64,000 nt of DNA from Candidatus Poribacteria bacterium (GCA_028821605.1 JAPPFM010000059.1:372001-436000), one strand, 5' to 3'. Numbered from the stretch's first letter, positions 54,742 through 64,000 are shown. The notes: generated by a model not told the origin, from the letters alone. Numbers and translations are program-made.

Positions 54742-55863
54742 TTATAATTTTACGAGTTGTGAAGCGCAGTTGAGTGCAGCCACCAAACTATTTTCACTCG
54801 CGACACCTTTGCCAGCTATGTCAAACGCAGTACCGTGATCCACACTCGTCCGAATTATCGGCAAACCCAAGGTAACATTTACAAGTTCACCAAATCCGAG
54901 AAGTTTTATCGGGATATTGCCTTGGTCATGGTACATAGCGATGACGGCATCCCATTCACCTTGGCTCGCTTTTACGAAAAGTGCGTCAGCCGGGAGCGGT
55001 CCATCTATCCTGCCGGGAGGCGCGTGTGCCTGTACCTGTTTGATAGCTGGACAGATAAAATGCCTCTCCTCTGTCCCGAACATCCCTTCTTCACCTGCGT
55101 GTGGGTTCAGCCCAGCAACGACAAGTCGTGGTTCGGAGATACCGCAGCGGACCAGCACTTCCTGAGTGACACGAATAACATCCACAATTCTTTGAATAGA
55201 CAGGTATTTCGGCACGTCAGTCAATGCAATGTGGCTTGTCACGAAAGAGACTGCAAAAGCAACCTTATTGTTGGCATCGTTAGTCCGTTGGGACATCAAT
55301 GCCTCAGGTGTGCAGAGCATCATCACCTCGTGTGGTGTTTTAGTGAAGGCAGCAAGCATTTCTGTGTGTCCCGGATAGGGTATGCCTGCGCGGTGTATAG
55401 CGGCTTTGCATATTGGGGCGGTTGTGATCGCGTCGATCTCGCTTTGCATCGCAAGGTGTGTCCCGGTTTCAATCGCTTCGACAGCAGCGGCACCCGCGCG
55501 GGCATCTATAGTACCGACGGAGATATCCTGAGGTGTTATTGACGAGACATCAAGCACATCAATTGTACCGTACTTTGCGCTCGCTTGGAGCGGTGTTTCT
55601 ATGATATTAAGTTTTAACTGTGGAGTCCGGAAGGGTGTTGTGAAGCGCGAGCAGGCATCCTGAAGAATAGCAGAGCTGCCGATGACAATTGGTTGACACA
55701 GTGAATAGACACTTTTGTGTGCAAGTGCCTTGACGATGATTTCGGGACCAATGCCAGCTGCGTCACCCATCGTTATCCCAATCTTCGGTCTACTTGCGGT
55801 GCGCTGCGCGCTCGTTCGGTGCACAATGGCTTCGGATTGGATTTGGACCTCTGTGCGAATCAT
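54742..55863 (-). CDS. pdxA: 4-hydroxythreonine-4-phosphate dehydrogenase
   Basis: About 373 residues. It oxidises 4-phosphohydroxy-L-threonine in pyridoxal phosphate synthesis. Motifs: GITMGDAAGIGPEI at the start, PGHTEMLA, GLNPHAGEEGMFG with metal His, and YHDQGNIPIKLLGF. ATG 55863 is chosen (AGGAGA upstream); a TTG eight codons earlier overlaps that site. It is the last housekeeping gene of the lon-S4-pdxA group. Confidence 0.95.
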   Translation of the reverse strand: MIRTEVQIQSEAIVHRTSAQRTASRPKIGITMGDAAGIGPEIIVKALAHKSVYSLCQPIVIGSSAILQDACSRFTTPFRTPQLKLNIIETPLQASAKYGTIDVLDVSSITPQDISVGTIDARAGAAAVEAIETGTHLAMQSEIDAITTAPICKAAIHRAGIPYPGHTEMLAAFTKTPHEVMMLCTPEALMSQRTNDANNKVAFAVSFVTSHIALTDVPKYLSIQRIVDVIRVTQEVLVRCGISEPRLVVAGLNPHAGEEGMFGTEERHFICPAIKQVQAHAPPGRIDGPLPADALFVKASQGEWDAVIAMYHDQGNIPIKLLGFGELVNVTLGLPIIRTSVDHGTAFDIAGKGVASENSLVAALNCASQLVKL

Positions 55864-55918
55864 TGCAGTTTTTTCTCTCCTAATCAAGGCTCGTGGTGCC
55901 TCGATCAGGAGATGGAGG

Positions 55919-56209
55919 CTACGGATTTAATTGACGATAAAGTGTTGAGGCACGGGCGCGCGAGACATTTCCAGAGGGTAGTTCAAGAACCTCATATTCA
56001 GATTCAGAAGTCTCCCCAATATCCGCCGGATGCGTCTCCTCAGTAGCGGGCGGGAACCCCGGCATGCGGATAATATCTCCAACGACGAGCATCTTTCCAG
56101 CTTTCGCGACGTGCCCATTGACGCTGACTGCACCTTTGCTACAGAGCGTATTCGCTATTGTCCGCCGTTTTACAAGGCGGCTAATCTGCAGGAATTTGTC
56201 TAACCGCAT
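55919..56209 (-). CDS. S4-domain RNA-binding protein (HslR/RqcP-like)
   Basis: 96 residues. The S4 motif covers the first 60: MRLDKFLQISRLVKRRTIAN, then GAVSVNGHVAKAGKMLVVGD. A Thr/Glu-rich tail follows. Small S4 proteins of this kind recycle stalled 50S subunits (RqcP/HslR). It starts 9 bases after the lon stop and is clearly in its operon. Confidence 0.88.
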   Translation of the reverse strand: MRLDKFLQISRLVKRRTIANTLCSKGAVSVNGHVAKAGKMLVVGDIIRMPGFPPATEETHPADIGETSESEYEVLELPSGNVSRARASTLYRQLNP

Positions 56210-56218
56210 TTTTTAGAC

Positions 56219-58660
56219 TTACACTGATGGCTGGGTGGCGGCTGGTACTTCCACCGGAGCTTCGGCTTCCACGATGGGATCTGTCAGTGCTTGTTCCAGT
56301 ACTTGTGTCATATCGTTGACTTTGTGGAAACGTATGGCTTCCCGAATCTCGGTCGGTATGTCAGCCTCATCCTTCTCATTGTCCTCAGGGATAATGATGT
56401 CGAAAATGCCATTCCGGTAAGCAGCAAGTGCCTTCTCCTTCAAACCACCGATCGGTAGCACCCTACCACGGAGCGTAATCTCTCCCGTCATAGCAACATC
56501 TTTGCGGACAGACGTTCCAGTTAGTGCAGAGAGAATCGCCGTCGCGACGGTAATTCCAGCAGAGGGACCATCTTTCGGCACAGCACCTTCCGGAATATGG
56601 ATATGGATATCCTGCTGTTCAAACCAATTGTCGGAGAGTCCGAAGGACTCAGCGCGGGAGCGGATATAGGCAACAGCGGTTTGGACAGACTCACGCATCA
56701 CTTCTTGAAGTTGTCCTGTCATATTGAGTTTGCCCTCTCCGTGCATCATCGTCGCTTCAACCGAAACAATATCACCACCAATTTGGGTCCATACCATACC
56801 TGTAGAAACACCGATTTCATCGCGTTCTTCGGCTTTGGTACGCGTCCACTTAGCAGGTCCAAGATAGTCACTTAAGTTCTCCAGCGTTACTTCAATATTC
56901 AGATCCGGTGTCTCGTCAGTAACGATTTGTCTGGCAACCTTTCGCATGACAGTGGTGATCGTGCGTTCAAGATTCCGCACGCCAGCCTCACGCGTGTACT
57001 TATGAATCATCTCAAAGATGGCTTCGTCTGTGAAGGTGATATTATCACCTGAAAGCCCATGGCGTTCAAGTTGTTTCGGGATGAGTCCATTCGGCGTAAA
57101 CGTAGCGATGTTATGCTTCTCAAAATCGGTATAACCCGGCAATTCAATAATTTCCATCCGGTCTTGAAGCGCAGGCGGAATCGTGATACGCGTATTAGCC
57201 GTTGTGATGAACATAACATCCGAAAGGTCAAATGCGATATCCATGTAATGATCCCGGAAAGTGGAGTTCTGCTCCGGATCAAGCACTTCAAGGAGTGCAG
57301 ACGCAGGGTCGCCTCGGAAATCTGAACTGAGTTTATCAATCTCATCAAGCAGGAATAACGGGTTTTTCGACTTGACATCGCGAAGCCCTTGAATGATACG
57401 TCCAGGGATTGCCCCAATATAAGTACGCCTGTGCCCACGAATTTCCGCTTCATCTCGGACACCACCGAGTGACATTCTAACGAACTTCCTACCCGTCGCG
57501 CGGGCAATCGACTTACCGAGCGAGGTTTTTCCAACCCCTGGCGGACCAACAAGGCAGATAATAGGTCCCTTAAGGTGCTTGACGAGTTGTAGAACAGCCA
57601 AGTACTCCAATACGTTTTCTTTCGGTTTCTCTAATCCGTAGTGGTCCTCGTCAAGTATCCGTTGCGCTTCGGGAAGTTGAAGTTGATGTTCGGTGCTCTC
57701 TTTCCACGGCAGCGCGAGTATCCAATCCACATAAGTACGGATAACACCGGATTCAGCGGACTGCGGTGGTATCTGTGCGAGCCGGTCGAGTTCCTTAAGT
57801 GCTTTTTCCTCGGCTTCCTCGGACATGCCAGCGTTTTTCACCTGTTCTCGGAGTTCATCGACCTCGGCAATATCATCTCTGCCAAGTTCCTTCTGGATAA
57901 CCTTCATCTGCTCCTGAAGGTAGAACTCTCGATGCGTCTTCTGAACAGATTCGCGTACCTGATTGTGAATGTCATCGCGGAGCTCATTCCGCTCCAACGC
58001 CTCATTCAAAAACTGAATGACGAGTTGTAACCGCTTAATCGGGTTAAGTTCTTCAACAACAGATTGGCGTTCCGGTGGGGTGAGATTGAGAAGTCCTGCG
58101 ATGGTATCCGCAAGATGACCAGGCTCTTCCTGTTCCTTAACAGCGCGCTTGACCTCTTCTGAAGTCAAAACATGAGATTGCGAACCTCGCGCCTGTTCCT
58201 GCTGTCGCGTTTTCGCGTAATTATTGAAAAGTTTCCGAGCATCCTTCATAAGGGACTCAGCAGCATCTGCCAAACCTATCTCCTCATGGACGACTTGGAC
58301 ATCTGCTTTCAAAAGTTCATCCGTCTCTGTATAACGGAGAACAATTGCGCGATGCTCTGCAGCAACAGCAATGCGGATCGTGCCGTCACCGGGTTCATAA
58401 GATTCAATGATATTTACGACAGCACCAATGGAGTAGAGATCCTCGGGAGTTGCTTCCTCTGATTCTTCCAACTCCACTTTTTGGCGGAGGAGGAGCACCC
58501 GCCTATTTGAGCGGAGCGCGACATGGGTCGCTTGGACTCCCATTTTGCGAGCAACAATTAAAAGAGATTTCGTCCTCGGAAAAATCGCATCGAAATCTGG
58601 AGGCAAACAGATAACCGGCAAACTTACTGTTTCGTATTCTTGCGTTGCTGTCGGATTCAT
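56219..58660 (-). CDS. lon: ATP-dependent protease Lon
   Basis: 813 residues. An N-terminal LAN substrate domain (LPVICLPPDFDAIFPR, to about 205) and coiled coil are followed by an AAA+ module with Walker A GPPGVGKTS and Walker B LFLLDEIDK. The C-terminal protease domain has the Ser700-Lys741 dyad in PKDGPSAGIT and GGLKEKAL. It degrades misfolded and regulatory proteins. The C-terminal tail (EAEAPVEVPAATQPSV) is an extra of about 20 residues. Confidence 0.97.
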   Translation of the reverse strand: MNPTATQEYETVSLPVICLPPDFDAIFPRTKSLLIVARKMGVQATHVALRSNRRVLLLRQKVELEESEEATPEDLYSIGAVVNIIESYEPGDGTIRIAVAAEHRAIVLRYTETDELLKADVQVVHEEIGLADAAESLMKDARKLFNNYAKTRQQEQARGSQSHVLTSEEVKRAVKEQEEPGHLADTIAGLLNLTPPERQSVVEELNPIKRLQLVIQFLNEALERNELRDDIHNQVRESVQKTHREFYLQEQMKVIQKELGRDDIAEVDELREQVKNAGMSEEAEEKALKELDRLAQIPPQSAESGVIRTYVDWILALPWKESTEHQLQLPEAQRILDEDHYGLEKPKENVLEYLAVLQLVKHLKGPIICLVGPPGVGKTSLGKSIARATGRKFVRMSLGGVRDEAEIRGHRRTYIGAIPGRIIQGLRDVKSKNPLFLLDEIDKLSSDFRGDPASALLEVLDPEQNSTFRDHYMDIAFDLSDVMFITTANTRITIPPALQDRMEIIELPGYTDFEKHNIATFTPNGLIPKQLERHGLSGDNITFTDEAIFEMIHKYTREAGVRNLERTITTVMRKVARQIVTDETPDLNIEVTLENLSDYLGPAKWTRTKAEERDEIGVSTGMVWTQIGGDIVSVEATMMHGEGKLNMTGQLQEVMRESVQTAVAYIRSRAESFGLSDNWFEQQDIHIHIPEGAVPKDGPSAGITVATAILSALTGTSVRKDVAMTGEITLRGRVLPIGGLKEKALAAYRNGIFDIIIPEDNEKDEADIPTEIREAIRFHKVNDMTQVLEQALTDPIVEAEAPVEVPAATQPSV

Positions 58661-58689
58661 AATTCCTATCCTTTATGGTTGTCAGAAGA

Positions 58690-58822
58690 ATAGTTGTTAG
58701 TTTTCAGTTTTCAGTTTTCAGTTTTTAGTTTGCCTCGCAGTAGAGTTAAACGCCTGTGTCGGTTACTTTTATTGTTACTGCCACAAGACACCTCTTAACT
58801 GATAACTGGTAACTGATAACCA
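58690..58822. repeat. Intergenic inverted repeat of 7-bp-unit family (clpX-lon)
   Basis: Left arm TTGTTAGTTTTCAGTTTTCA continuing in AGTTTTC heptamers; right arm TTAACTGATAACTGGTAACT then GATAACCATT, directly before the clpX stop. Confidence 0.65.
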
Positions 58823-60355
58823 TTACGCAGTTTTAAGTGCTTCGGATTTCCTGTAAGTGAGTTGCGGTGGTTCACTCTTCCGCACGGAGTCTTCAGTAAC
58901 ATGGCACGCTTCAACATCATCAAGCGAAGGGAGGCGATAGAGCGTATCAAGCATAATCTTTTCAAAAACCGCCCTCAACCCGCGCGCGCCGGTTTCGCGT
59001 TTAATCACCTCATCTGCGATAGCCGTTAATGCTTCGTCGGTTGCGTGGAATTGCACACCTTCATAAGCCAAAAGATGCTGATATTGTTTCACCAGAGCGT
59101 TCTTCGGTTCCGTGAGGATCCGAACGAGTGCCTGCGCATCCAACTCATGAAGTGTCGTGACAACTGGAAGGCGCCCAATCAACTCCGGTATAAAACCGTA
59201 TTTAATGAGATCCTTTGGTGTTACCTGTGCAAGGATTTCATGAATCTTTGTTTTACTCTTGGGTTGGATAGGCGAACCAAAACCAATACTCTGTTTTCCA
59301 AGCCTGTCCTTAATCGCATTGTCTATCCCAATAAACGTCCCGCCACAGATGAATAACACCCTCTTGGTATTTACCTCAATCATCTCTTGGTGTGGGTGCT
59401 TCCTTCCACCTCGCGGTGGAACATTCGCAGTTGTTCCCTCAAGGATTTTAAGCAGTGCTTGTTGAACACCCTCACCCGAAACATCACGCGTAATTGACGG
59501 ATTTTCAGATTTTCGTGTAATCTTATCAATTTCATCAATATAGATGATGCCCATTTCAGCACGTGCAATATCACCATCCGCAGCTTGGACGAGTTTCAAG
59601 ATGATATTTTCCACATCCTCACCGACGTATCCAGCTTCAGTCAACGTTGTTGCATCGGTGATAGCGAATGGCACATCCAAAACTTTGGCGAGGGTTTGCG
59701 CGAGGAGTGTTTTTCCAGTACCCGTTGGACCGATAAGTAAAATATTGCTCTTGTCCAATTCAACCTCATTAGTTGTACTGCTATGGTGTAATCGCTTGTA
59801 GTGTGTGTAAACGGCAACTGCTAACGTCTTCTTGGCATCTTCTTGACCTATGACGTATTCATCAAGTTTCGCTTTAATTTCTTCAGGTGCAGGGGGTTCT
59901 CCAAGCGTGCCTTGTTCATTTTTTGTTTGCGACTGTGCCGTGCCAGCATCATTTTTCGTTGGCTCACGGGTGCCGCCTCCGCGGGTTTGTGAAGGTTGCC
60001 CTTGGGAACCACCAGATTCGCTCTGTTCACGTGTCCCTCCGCTTTCAAAGGGCTCCATGGCAAAACCGAGGCTGCCATCCGGTCGCCGAACGAGAACATC
60101 GTTACAAGCATCAATACACTTGGCGAGACACCCCTCACAGATATTCGCCTCAAGTCCATTAAAGAGTTTTTCGACGTGCGTATTATCGCGCCTACAAAAT
60201 GCACATGAAGCATTATCCGCTGTAGATGCTGATAGACGGACAATACATTCAACACAAATATTTGCTTCTCTACCTTGGAGAAGTCGTAGGCGGATCTGTG
60301 TACTGTCTTGTAGACAAAAAGAACAGGACACTTCACGATGGGCGGATTGTGACAT
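58823..60355 (-). CDS. clpX: ClpX ATPase with two N-terminal zinc-binding domains
   Basis: 510 residues, about 85 longer than typical ClpX. Two consecutive C4 zinc-binding domains are present: Cys11, 14, 34, 37 and Cys51, 54, 73, 76, both ending (E)ANIC-x-x-C. A Gly/Ser/Thr-rich linker (about 105-150) leads to the AAA+ core with Walker A GPTGTGKT, Walker [10 protein letters not shown] and the RKHPHQEMI region. It unfolds substrates for ClpP, encoded 15 bases upstream. AAGGAAA precedes the ATG. The duplicated zinc domain is unusual. Confidence 0.96.
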   Translation of the reverse strand: MSQSAHREVSCSFCLQDSTQIRLRLLQGREANICVECIVRLSASTADNASCAFCRRDNTHVEKLFNGLEANICEGCLAKCIDACNDVLVRRPDGSLGFAMEPFESGGTREQSESGGSQGQPSQTRGGGTREPTKNDAGTAQSQTKNEQGTLGEPPAPEEIKAKLDEYVIGQEDAKKTLAVAVYTHYKRLHHSSTTNEVELDKSNILLIGPTGTGKTLLAQTLAKVLDVPFAITDATTLTEAGYVGEDVENIILKLVQAADGDIARAEMGIIYIDEIDKITRKSENPSITRDVSGEGVQQALLKILEGTTANVPPRGGRKHPHQEMIEVNTKRVLFICGGTFIGIDNAIKDRLGKQSIGFGSPIQPKSKTKIHEILAQVTPKDLIKYGFIPELIGRLPVVTTLHELDAQALVRILTEPKNALVKQYQHLLAYEGVQFHATDEALTAIADEVIKRETGARGLRAVFEKIMLDTLYRLPSLDDVEACHVTEDSVRKSEPPQLTYRKSEALKTA

Positions 60356-60370
60356 AGAGATTTTCCTTTT

Positions 60371-60976
60371 TTAGTGGCTATCATCTGTGGCACGTTGCGA
60401 GACAACATGGTCAACGATACCGTATTCAAGTGCCTGCTCGGCAGTCATGTAAAAATCGCGGTCAGCATCAGCAGCAATTTTCTCAACGTCTTGGTTGGTA
60501 TGCTCGGCTAAAATAGCATAAAGCCGATCGCGCTCTTGTAAGATTTCTTGCGCATGAATGCTAATATCCGAGGCTTGACCACCGATACCACTCGCCATTG
60601 GCTGGTGAATCAGTGCTTTTGCATGCGGTAACGCGTAACGTTTGCCGGGTGCACCCGCAGCGAGCAAGATAGCTCCCATACTATACGCTCTACCTAAACA
60701 CCACGTCTGCACATCTGCCTTGATATATCGCATTGTATCGTAAATCGCCAAACCTGCGGAGACGGAGCCGCCCGGTGTGTTAATATAAAGCACAATATCT
60801 GCATCAGGGTCCTTCCCCTCAAGAAAAAGCATTTGTGCTGTTACGATGTTTGCAATAATGTCATCATCAATCGGCGTGCCGATCATGATAATTCGATCTT
60901 CAAGCAGGCGAGAATAGATATCGTACGACCGTTCGCCACGGCTGGTTTGTTCAACGACGATAGGTACAAGATTCAT
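60371..60976 (-). CDS. clpP: ATP-dependent Clp protease proteolytic subunit
   Basis: A 201-residue serine peptidase that forms the ClpXP chamber. The triad is Ser99 (GRAYSMGA), His124 ([10 protein letters not shown]) and Asp175 (DRDFYMT). The start, [21 protein letters not shown], is canonical. The ATG follows a repeat and CTAAAAAAT, without a Shine-Dalgarno site. Order tig-clpP-clpX-lon is the conserved protein-quality cluster. Confidence 0.97.
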   Translation of the reverse strand: MNLVPIVVEQTSRGERSYDIYSRLLEDRIIMIGTPIDDDIIANIVTAQMLFLEGKDPDADIVLYINTPGGSVSAGLAIYDTMRYIKADVQTWCLGRAYSMGAILLAAGAPGKRYALPHAKALIHQPMASGIGGQASDISIHAQEILQERDRLYAILAEHTNQDVEKIAADADRDFYMTAEQALEYGIVDHVVSQRATDDSH

Positions 60977-60979
60977 ATT

Positions 60980-61140
60980 TTTTAGTAGTTTTCAGTTACC
61001 GGTTGTCAGTTTTCAGTTACTTTGTGATTCACCTGCTACCTCTTTTAATTTACGACCTCAATGGGCTTTCGCATAAGAAAAAATGTAAGCAGATCAAAAC
61101 TCCAAAACTGATAACTGATAACTGATGACTGACAACTATT
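60980..61140. repeat. Intergenic inverted repeat of 7-bp-unit family (tig-clpP)
   Basis: AGTTTTCAGTTACCGGTTGT and more on one side; AACTGATAACTGATAACTGA then CTGACAACTATTA on the other, reaching the tig stop. Confidence 0.65.
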
Positions 61141-61141
61141 A

Positions 61142-62446
61142 TCAGGCAATTATGAGTGACTGTTTAGCAGATGCCCGGTGAATAAGGAACTGATAAATTT
61201 TTTCGTGTTGCAGCTGCCCGCGGAAATCCTCCAATCGGTTACTTGATTTCAGCAGTGTGGCGTATTTTTGAGCGTCGCGGTTCTGTTGCTCGGCAGCACG
61301 TCGAATTTCATACTCCAATTCATCATCGGACACGAAAATTCCTTCCTGTTCGGCAATCGTCTCGAAAATCCACGACTGTTTTGTTTGTTGAATGACATCT
61401 CGGCGTAAATCACCAGGTAGCGTATCCATGTCAATTCCAGCTTCTTCAGGACTTCTACGCTCGTTCGCGAGTTGCTGTTGAACGTTCTGAAGTGTCTGCT
61501 GGACATATTGATCAACTAACGGTTCTGGAATTGTAATCTCAATTTTTTCAATGAGTTGCTCCAACAATTCCGCCTTCTGTTTATCAACTTTTACACTTGT
61601 CTCCTCTTCAACCAGATTGTTCCATATCATTCCATAAAGTTGAGAATAATTTTCGTAGCCGAGGTCCTTCGCGAACTCGTCATCCAAGGGGGGAAGATGC
61701 TTTTCCGTGATAGCGTGTAGTGTTATTTTATATTCGGCAGACTTACCTGCGAACTCTTTAACACTGTGTTCTTGGGGGAACGCAATGTCTACAGTTTTTG
61801 TGTCCCCAATTTGCATTCCAAGCAACGCCCGTTCAAGTTCCTCGTGTAAAACGCCAACGCCGAGTTCTACATCAACATCTTGCCGCGACTCAGGGTCGAT
61901 GTGCTTACCATCAAGTGTGCATTCCCAGTCTATACGTACACAGTCTTTTTCCTGAACCGGACGTTCAACCTCAAGCGGTTCATAAGTCGCAGATTGTGCC
62001 TGCAATCGTGTAATATAGACATCAACATCTTCACGCGGCACATCAACAGGATTTTTATCGGTTTCGAGTTCTTCATAACGCGGGAGGTCGATATTGGGTC
62101 GAATGTCTACGGTGGCTGAGAATGTGAGAGATTCGTTTTCCTTGACTTGCAATTCGTCAAGCGACGGTGTGAAGGTGGGCTGTGATAGAGGGTTTAATTT
62201 TTCGGTATGAATTGCGTCTTCGTAAGCAGGGATAACGAGATACCGGATGGCTTCGCTGCCGACATACTCAGGAAATCTCGATTTGAGAATTGTTATAGGC
62301 ACGCGCCCTTTCCGAAAACCCGGGATGGAGACTTGGGTACGCAACGACTCATAAGTTTCTTCTAATGCTGCATTAACCTCTTCAACAGGAACCTCTATGT
62401 CCAGACGGACTCGCGTGGTGTCTATCCTCTCAATTTGAACTCTCAA
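61142..62446 (-). CDS. tig: Trigger factor
   Basis: A 434-residue ribosome-associated chaperone and peptidyl-prolyl isomerase. The ribosome-binding loop GFRKGRVP is at about residue 43. The FKBP-like domain (about 160-245) and helical C-terminus (LLEQLIEKIEITIPEPLVDQ) follow. The start is TTG (62444-62446) after GAGGA at a 7-base spacing. It heads the tig-clpP-clpX-lon group, downstream of the tRNA cluster. Confidence 0.96.
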   Translation of the reverse strand: MRVQIERIDTTRVRLDIEVPVEEVNAALEETYESLRTQVSIPGFRKGRVPITILKSRFPEYVGSEAIRYLVIPAYEDAIHTEKLNPLSQPTFTPSLDELQVKENESLTFSATVDIRPNIDLPRYEELETDKNPVDVPREDVDVYITRLQAQSATYEPLEVERPVQEKDCVRIDWECTLDGKHIDPESRQDVDVELGVGVLHEELERALLGMQIGDTKTVDIAFPQEHSVKEFAGKSAEYKITLHAITEKHLPPLDDEFAKDLGYENYSQLYGMIWNNLVEEETSVKVDKQKAELLEQLIEKIEITIPEPLVDQYVQQTLQNVQQQLANERRSPEEAGIDMDTLPGDLRRDVIQQTKQSWIFETIAEQEGIFVSDDELEYEIRRAAEQQNRDAQKYATLLKSSNRLEDFRGQLQHEKIYQFLIHRASAKQSLIIA

Positions 62447-62758
62447 GTTTTTGTCCTCACGCTAAGCATTCAAAGCCCGAATACTTTACAAAATTAGAAT
62501 TAACTTTATATGCGCCGTTCTTCCAGAACGCTAAAGTAAAGCACTTTAGAAATCCGCCCCATGCCCCCCGGTCCGGTAGGGTTTTTGCTTGGAGTCTTTG
62601 CTTGGGTGTTTCTGCGGATTTCTGCGGATTTCTTCACGGTTTGTAACCACACCGGGACTGAAAAGGGTGTACCAGATTCTTATGTTATTGGAACTGCCCC
62701 CCTAATAATTTACTGAAGGGACAAAAGCCCGCCACCCTTACATCTTCCAGTACGACGA
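62447..62758. other. Non-coding spacer between tRNA-Leu and tig
   Basis: About 310 bases with a tandem TCTGCGGATT duplication (62611-62630) and TTGCTTGG repeats nearby. There is no gene and no clear terminator, so tig may be read from the tRNA promoter, or a promoter may be hidden here. Confidence 0.4.
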
Positions 62759-62844
62759 TGGGCGAGGAGGGACTTGAACCCTCACGAGGCGTAACCCCAA
62801 TAGATCCTAAGTCTATCCTGTCTACCAAATTCCAGCACCCGCCC
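62759..62844 (-). tRNA. tRNA-Leu (TAG)
   Basis: An 86-nt class II tRNA with a long variable arm. The acceptor GGGCGGG pairs with CTCGCCC. The anticodon loop CTTAGGA gives TAG. CCA is not encoded. Confidence 0.93.
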
Positions 62845-62883
62845 GCCCGCATTATCTAAAAAAGCACTCTATGACACGAAAGA

Positions 62884-62956
62884 TGCGCCGTGAAGGAATC
62901 GAACCTTCAACCGCCTGATTAAGAGTCAGATGCTCTGCCAATTGAGCTAACGGCGC
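62884..62956 (-). tRNA. tRNA-Lys (CTT)
   Basis: 73 nt. Acceptor GCGCCGT/ACGGCGC, anticodon loop CTCTTAA giving CTT, T-arm GGTTCGATTCC. Confidence 0.94.
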
Positions 62957-63078
62957 GCCTGTTAATTCCCGCTATTATCGTAGACACCCCATTATTATTC
63001 AGAAGTATGCCCGTTATTATTCAGAAGCACCCACTCGCTAATGCGCTTTCAAAGCATACCCAGCATCCAAAAAATATC

Positions 63079-63152
63079 CGCGTCCGGAGGGACTCGAACC
63101 CCCAACTTATAGTTCCGAAGACTATTGCTCTATCCAATTGAACTACGGACGC
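63079..63152 (-). tRNA. tRNA-Arg (TCG)
   Basis: 74 nt. Acceptor GCGTCCG/CGGACGC, stem ATAGT/ACTAT, loop CTTCGGA giving TCG. Confidence 0.93.
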
Positions 63153-63159
63153 TTATGAA

Positions 63160-63232
63160 GGTGGATGATGGGATTTGAACCCACGCCCACTTGATCCACA
63201 GTCAAGTGCTCTACCCCTGAGCTACATCCACC
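63160..63232 (-). tRNA. tRNA-His (GTG)
   Basis: Acceptor GTGGATG/CATCCAC plus the extra G-1:C73 pair diagnostic of tRNA-His. Loop CTGTGGA gives anticodon GTG. Confidence 0.95.
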
Positions 63233-63265
63233 ACATTTCGATTCTTCACCGATCGGTCTGAAAAG

Positions 63266-63339
<74 letters not shown>

Positions 63340-63361
63340 TTGTGTCATCAGTCCGTTTTAA

Positions 63362-63437
<76 letters not shown>

Positions 63438-63551
63438 AAATGCTTCTAATATTGCAGACCTACCAACGACAGATGAACGCTTAACAACTGCGTCTACAAG
63501 TATAATGTACGCTTGCCAATTGCCCTTATATTTGCCGTTAGAATTGTTTAA

Positions 63552-63580
63552 ATTATACACCATCTTTTCGCGTTTGTCAA
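63552..63580 (-). promoter_or_regulatory. Consensus promoter of the tRNA cluster
   Basis: Minus-strand TTGACA (63575-63580) and TATAAT (63552-63557), spacer 17, a perfect sigma-70 match. It reads toward the six tRNAs and the tig group. The remaining 260 bases up to the permease gene show nothing else coding. Confidence 0.85.
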
Positions 63581-63840
63581 ATTAAATGTAAAAATTCTTG
63601 TCCCCATTTGGACATCGCGCGTTGCGATAAGCAGCGAAGATTTATACCCAACTTCAATACAAAATTAGCGCAATTTTCCAATACAAACCGGATCACCATA
63701 TCGCTTGAAAATGAGTGTTTAGGATTCCGAATTTTGAAACTTGTATAAACCTATTTACGATAATTATGTCAAACAATCGGAATAAACGCTTTAATTGACA
63801 ATAAACACACAAAAAAGTTTAGGAAAATTCAGGAGGAAAC

Positions 63841-64000
63841 ATGCGTTTAATTGAAGGGCTATCTATTGGAATCTCCGCGATTCGCGCAAATAAGATGCGC
63901 TCTTTACTAACAATGCTGGGTATTATCATCGGTATCGCATCCGTTCTGGCAATGATCGCTATCGGTGATGGTGCCAAAGAAATTGTGATACAAGATGCAC
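63841..64000 (+). CDS. MacB-like ABC transporter permease, N-terminal part
   Basis: The first 53 codons only; the gene runs off the right edge. MRLIEGLSIGISAIRANKMRS is followed by LLTMLGIIIGIASVLAMIAIGDGAKE, the first transmembrane helix and MacB_PCD start of FtsX/MacB-type permeases used for export of macrolides, lipoproteins or peptides. CAGGAGGA lies just before the ATG. Confidence 0.9.
   Translation, partial: MRLIEGLSIGISAIRANKMRSLLTMLGIIIGIASVLAMIAIGDGAKEIVIQDA

Noticed and set aside
54835-55542. 235-codon ORF opposite pdxA
   Set aside because: Antisense shadow of a well-supported gene, Cys/His-rich and not domain-like.

Overview
The window is bacterial chromosome of moderate GC. It has dense core metabolism interleaved with accessory genes, well-formed sigma-70 promoters (TTGACA-17-TATAAT type) and many short intergenic inverted repeats. 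Gene content points to a large environmental genome of the Candidatus Poribacteria / FCB kind: a gingipain-like C25 protein with a T9SS/FlgD-like C-terminus, dockerin-bearing secreted propellers, CotH-ankyrin, NIPSNAP, RraA, YjhG/YagF dehydratase, a eukaryote-type ProRS, and abundant repeats built from AGTTATC-like units. This taxonomic assignment is inference from memory of such genomes, not a search result.

Layout. 1-1.1 kb: N-terminus of an HtrA protease and a DUF1232 membrane protein (minus strand). 1.1-3.0 kb: a MITE-like repeat, then an IS200/IS605-type element with a structured upstream RNA and an HNH-less IscB relative (IsrB-like). 3.0-11.9 kb: sugar isomerase, tRNA-Pro, homoserine dehydrogenase, then a fatty-acid cluster yceD-rpmF-fabH-fabD-fabG-acpP-fabF, a HicB-like ORF and folK. 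11.9-16.1 kb: an AAA ATPase-nuclease and three minus-strand genes of unknown function. 16.3-22.5 kb: sucC, pgk, proS, sucD, panB. 22.5-27.4 kb, minus strand: hisI-trpE-ridA-trpG and two Dph6-like PP-loop genes, preceded by a probable ribosome-mediated attenuator whose leader peptide contains His-Trp-His-Trp-Trp. 27.5-28.3 kb: hicBA toxin-antitoxin.

28.4-34 kb: a cobalamin riboswitch with a downstream intrinsic terminator controls a secreted beta-propeller with dockerin, a lipoprotein-like protein ending in a multi-pass membrane domain that resembles an ECF S component, and a PQQ-type propeller. This is a candidate B12 capture and uptake system. 34-38.6 kb: AlbA_2/HATPase regulator, an RHH protein behind four tandem 8-bp operator repeats, a leaderless HD hydrolase and a truncated PLD-helicase fragment. 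38.8-48.2 kb: CotH-ankyrin, Uma2, an unrecognised three-ORF set, YjhG, VanZ, MBL hydrolase, purE, RraA, NIPSNAP. 48.3-62.5 kb, minus strand: the 2131-residue C25 protein, pdxA, an S4 protein, lon, clpX (with a duplicated zinc domain), clpP and tig. 62.8-63.4 kb: six minus-strand tRNAs (in transcription order Pro, Arg, His, Arg, Lys, Leu) behind a consensus promoter. 63.8 kb: the start of a MacB-like permease.

The most noteworthy items are the His/Trp attenuator, the B12-riboswitch propeller/membrane operon, the IsrB-like element with its RNA, the 8-bp iterated RHH operator and the double zinc-finger ClpX.
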